A stretch of 64,000 nt of DNA from Maea johnstoni (lineage: Eukaryota; Annelida; Polychaeta; Spionida; Magelonidae), in contig OZ012686.1 in NCBI GenBank assembly GCA_963942565.1, positions 60,296,904-60,360,903 on the forward strand, written 5' to 3'. The first letter of the stretch is position 1. Each line of letters starts with the position of its first letter. The notes under the pieces were generated by a model. That model did no database searches. It was not told where the DNA came from and saw nothing but the letters and a program-made list of their open reading frames with translations. Shown here piece after piece: positions 61,726-64,000 of the stretch. The position numbers were made by a program, and so were the translations under genes.

Positions 61726-64000
61726 CTAACTTAGGTGCTACTTAGGTGCTAAGCTCGTATATCCACCTACCCCAGTTAAGGCCCCGGTGCTAAGCTCTTA
61801 TATTCACCTACCCCAGTTTAGGCCGAGGTGCTTCGCTCCTATGCCCACCTACCCCCGTTAAGGCCAAGGTGCTTCACTCGTAGGTCAACCTACCCCAGTT
61901 TACTTACTTACTTACTTAGGTGCTACTTAGGTGCTAAGCTCGTATATCCACCTACCTCAGTTTAGGTTGAGGTGCTTCGCTCCTATGCCCACCTACCCCC
62001 GTTAAGGCCAAGGTGCTTCACTCGTAGGTCAACCTACCCCAGTTTACTTACTTACTTACTTACTTAGGTGCTACTTAGGTGCTAAGCTCGTATATCCACC
62101 TACCCCAGTTAAGGCCCAGGTGCTAAGCTCGTATATTCACCTACCCCAGTTTAGGCCGAGGTGCTTCGCTCCTATGCCCACCTACCCCCGTTAAGGCCAA
62201 GGTGCTTCACTCGTAGGTCAACCTACCCCATTTTACTTACTTACTTACTCACTTAGGTGCTACTTAGGTGCTAAGCTCGTATATCCATCTACCTCAGTTT
62301 AGGTTGAGGTGCTTCGCTCCTATGCCCACCTATCCCCGTTAAGGCCAAGGTGCTTCACTCGTAGGTCAACCTACCCCAGTTTACTTACTTACTTACTTAC
62401 TTAGGTGCTACTTAGGTGCTAAGCTCGTATATCCACCTACCCCAGTTAAGGCCCCGGTGCTAAGCTCGTATATTCACCTACCCCAGTTTAGGCCGAGGTG
62501 CTTCGCTCCTATGCCCACCTACCCCCGTTAAGGCCAAGGTGCTTCACTCGTAGGTCAACCTACCCCAGTTTACTTACTTACTTACTTACTTAGGTGCTAC
62601 TTAGGTGCTAAGCTCGTATATCCACCTACCTCAGTTTAGGTTGAGGTGCTTCGCTCCTATGCCCACCTACCCCCGTTAAGGCCAAGGTGCTTCACTCGTA
62701 GGTCAACCTACCCCAGTTAACTTACTTACTTACTTCTATAGGTGCTACTTAGGTGCTAAGCTCGTATATCCACCTACCCCAGTTAAGGCCCCGGTGCTAA
62801 GCTCGTATATTCACCTACCCCAGTTTAGGCCGAGGTGCTTCGCTCCTATGCCCACCTACCCCCGTTAAGGCCAAGGTGCTTCACTCGTAGGTCAACCTAC
62901 CCCAGTTTACTTACTTACTTACTTACTTAGGTGCTACTTAGGTGCTAAGCTCGTATATCCACCTACCTCAGTTTAGGTTGAAGTGCTTCGCTCCTATGCC
63001 CACCTACCCCCGTTAAGGCCAAGGTGCTTCACTCGTAGGTCAACCTACCCCAGTTTACTTACTTACTTACTTACTTAGGTGCTTCTTAGGTGCTAAGCTC
63101 GTATATCCACCTACCCCAGTTAAGGCCCCGGTGCTAAGCTCGTATATTCACCTACCCCAGTTTAGGCCGAGGTGCTTCGCTCCTATGCCCACCTACCCCC
63201 GTTAAGGCCAAGGTGCTTCACTCGTAGGTCAACCTACCCCAGTTTACTTACTTACTTACTCACTTAGGTGCTACTTAGGTGCTAAGCTCGTATATCCATC
63301 TACCTCAGTTTAGGTTGAGGTGCTTCGCTCCTATGCCCACCTACCCCCGTTAAGGCCAAGGTGCTTCACTCGTAGGTCAACCTACCCCAGTTTACTTACT
63401 TACTTAGGTGCTACTTAGGTGCTAAGCTCGTATATCCACCTACCCCAGTTAAGGCCCCGGTGCTAAGCTCGTATATTCACCTACCCCAGTTTAGGCCGAG
63501 GTGCTTCGCTCCTATGCCCACCTACCCCCGTTAAGGCCAAGGTGCTTCACTCGTAGGTCAACCTACCCCAGTTTACTTACTTACTTACTTACTTAGGTGC
63601 TACTTAGGTGCTAAGCTCGTATATCCACCTACCTCAGTTTAGGTTGAGGTGCTTCGCTCCTATGCCCACCTACCCCCGTTAAGGCCAAGGTGCTTCACTC
63701 GTAGGTCAACCTACCCCAGTTTACTTACTTACTTACTTACTTAGGTGCTACTTAGGTGCTAAGCTCGTATATCCACCTACCCCAGTTAAGGCCCCGGTGC
63801 TAAGCTCGTATATTCACCTACCCCAGTTTAGGCCGAGGTGCTTCGCTCCTATGCCAACCTACCCCCGTTAAGGCCAAGGTGCTTCACTCGTAGGTCAACC
63901 TACCCCAGTTTACTTACTTACTTACTTACTTAGGTGCTACTTAGGTGCTAAGCTCGTATATCCACCTACCTCAGTTTAGGTTGAGGTGCTTCGCTCCTGT

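Larger units (their letters stand above)
53080..63310. repeat. Super-repeat phase marked by a three-variant haplotype
   Basis: A linked set, CCCCATTTTAC followed by a tract ending TCACTTAGG and then TATCCATCTACCTC, occurs with its CCAT at 53147, 54831, 57197, 58208, 59751 and 62285; a partial set with a normal CCCCAGTTTAC stands at 63296. The spacings of 1684, 2366, 1011, 1543, 2534 and 1011 are near 5, 7, 3, 4.6, 7.5 and 3 units of 337 bp. The non-integer steps span known irregular units (the join at 58722 and the A-A pair near 61.4 kb). Confidence 0.8.
18452..64000. repeat. Satellite array, right segment
   Basis: The same satellite resumes at ATATTCACC directly after the island, in the phase expected from the left flank, and continues to the last base. 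From 18.5 to about 37.5 kb it mixes 337-bp A/B units with longer type C units. From about 38.7 kb to the end only A/B units are seen. Orientation is the same throughout, with no inverted block noticed. No gene or RNA gene is present. Local disorder is limited to A-A or B-B neighbours (for example A-A near 38.8, 43.0, 46.0, 52.2 and 61.4 kb; B-B near 43.3 kb), missing or fused submonomers, and segmental tandem duplications listed separately. Confidence 0.97.
38700..64000. repeat. Domain IV: pure A/B array
   Basis: More than 25 kb of 148- and 189-bp units with no type C tract and no TTTCATAGG ending. Unit order is mostly B-A-B-A. Irregular places include A-A near 38.8, 43.0, 46.0, 52.2 and 61.4 kb, B-B near 43.3 kb, and a missing 41-mer in three A units near 42.17, 51.97 and 52.99 kb, where the spacer runs straight into the GTATATTCACC form. 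Confidence 0.88.

Noticed and set aside
1-64000. CRISPR array
   Set aside because: Direct repeats are contiguous with no unique spacers of constant length, repeats are far too long and variable, and no cas gene is present.
1-64000. Telomeric repeat because of frequent TTAGG
   Set aside because: TTAGG occurs once or twice per unit, at the tract end and in the spacer, and never as a tandem TTAGG or TTAGGG run.
1-64000. CENP-B box in the satellite
   Set aside because: The nearest candidates around TTCGCTCC lack the required A and CGGG positions of the mammalian box. Centromere identity cannot be argued from this motif.

Overview
This window is almost entirely one eukaryotic tandem-repeat (satellite DNA) array. 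It runs from base 1 to base 64000 with no edge in view and is broken only once, by an 818-bp island of unrelated unique sequence at 17634-18451. I see no protein-coding gene, rRNA, tRNA, CRISPR array, operon or bacterial signal. Open frames that can be drawn start at GTG, restate the repeat and carry LLTY runs from a TTAC microsatellite; I treat them as non-coding. A homogeneous array of this size with a MITE-like insertion points to an animal or other eukaryotic heterochromatic region (centromeric, pericentromeric, subtelomeric or interstitial). Sequence alone does not name the species or the chromosomal position.

The array is hierarchical. The base unit is a 41-bp submonomer beginning TGCT(A/T)(A/C) and carrying AGGTG and CACCT as an inverted pair. 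Submonomers are assembled into three composite units. Type B (148 bp) has two 41-mers, one 55-mer ending in a (TTAC)n tract, and an 11-bp spacer TGCTACTTAGG. Type A (189 bp) has three 41-mers, the 55-mer and the spacer. Type C (about 260 bp) has four 41-mers, a longer TTAC tract ending TTTCATAGG, and the spacer. B+A makes the dominant 337-bp higher-order repeat. These are grouped again into super-repeats recognised by shared private variants.

Layout: (I) 1 to about 6.2 kb, A/B units in a 5x337 (about 1.68 kb) phase. (II) about 6.47-12.78 kb, three tandem copies of a 2.06-2.13 kb super-repeat; a fourth, diverged copy starts at 16.76 kb. (III) about 10.5-37.5 kb, the only zone with type C units, containing duplications with offsets of 1687, 929, about 4190/4370, 1219 and 1833 bp. 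The island lies inside the fourth 2.1-kb super-repeat. (IV) about 38.7-64 kb, back to A/B units only, with further duplications (offsets 1882, 1352, 1019, 2021, 3228 and 863 bp).

The island joins the array so cleanly that its flanks rebuild an intact satellite unit, and seven uninterrupted copies of that unit lie in the same window. Its right end is a 153-bp imperfect palindrome. It looks like a non-autonomous, non-coding DNA element whose family I could not identify. All offsets were read by eye from marker variants; duplication edges are approximate because they fall inside repeated sequence.
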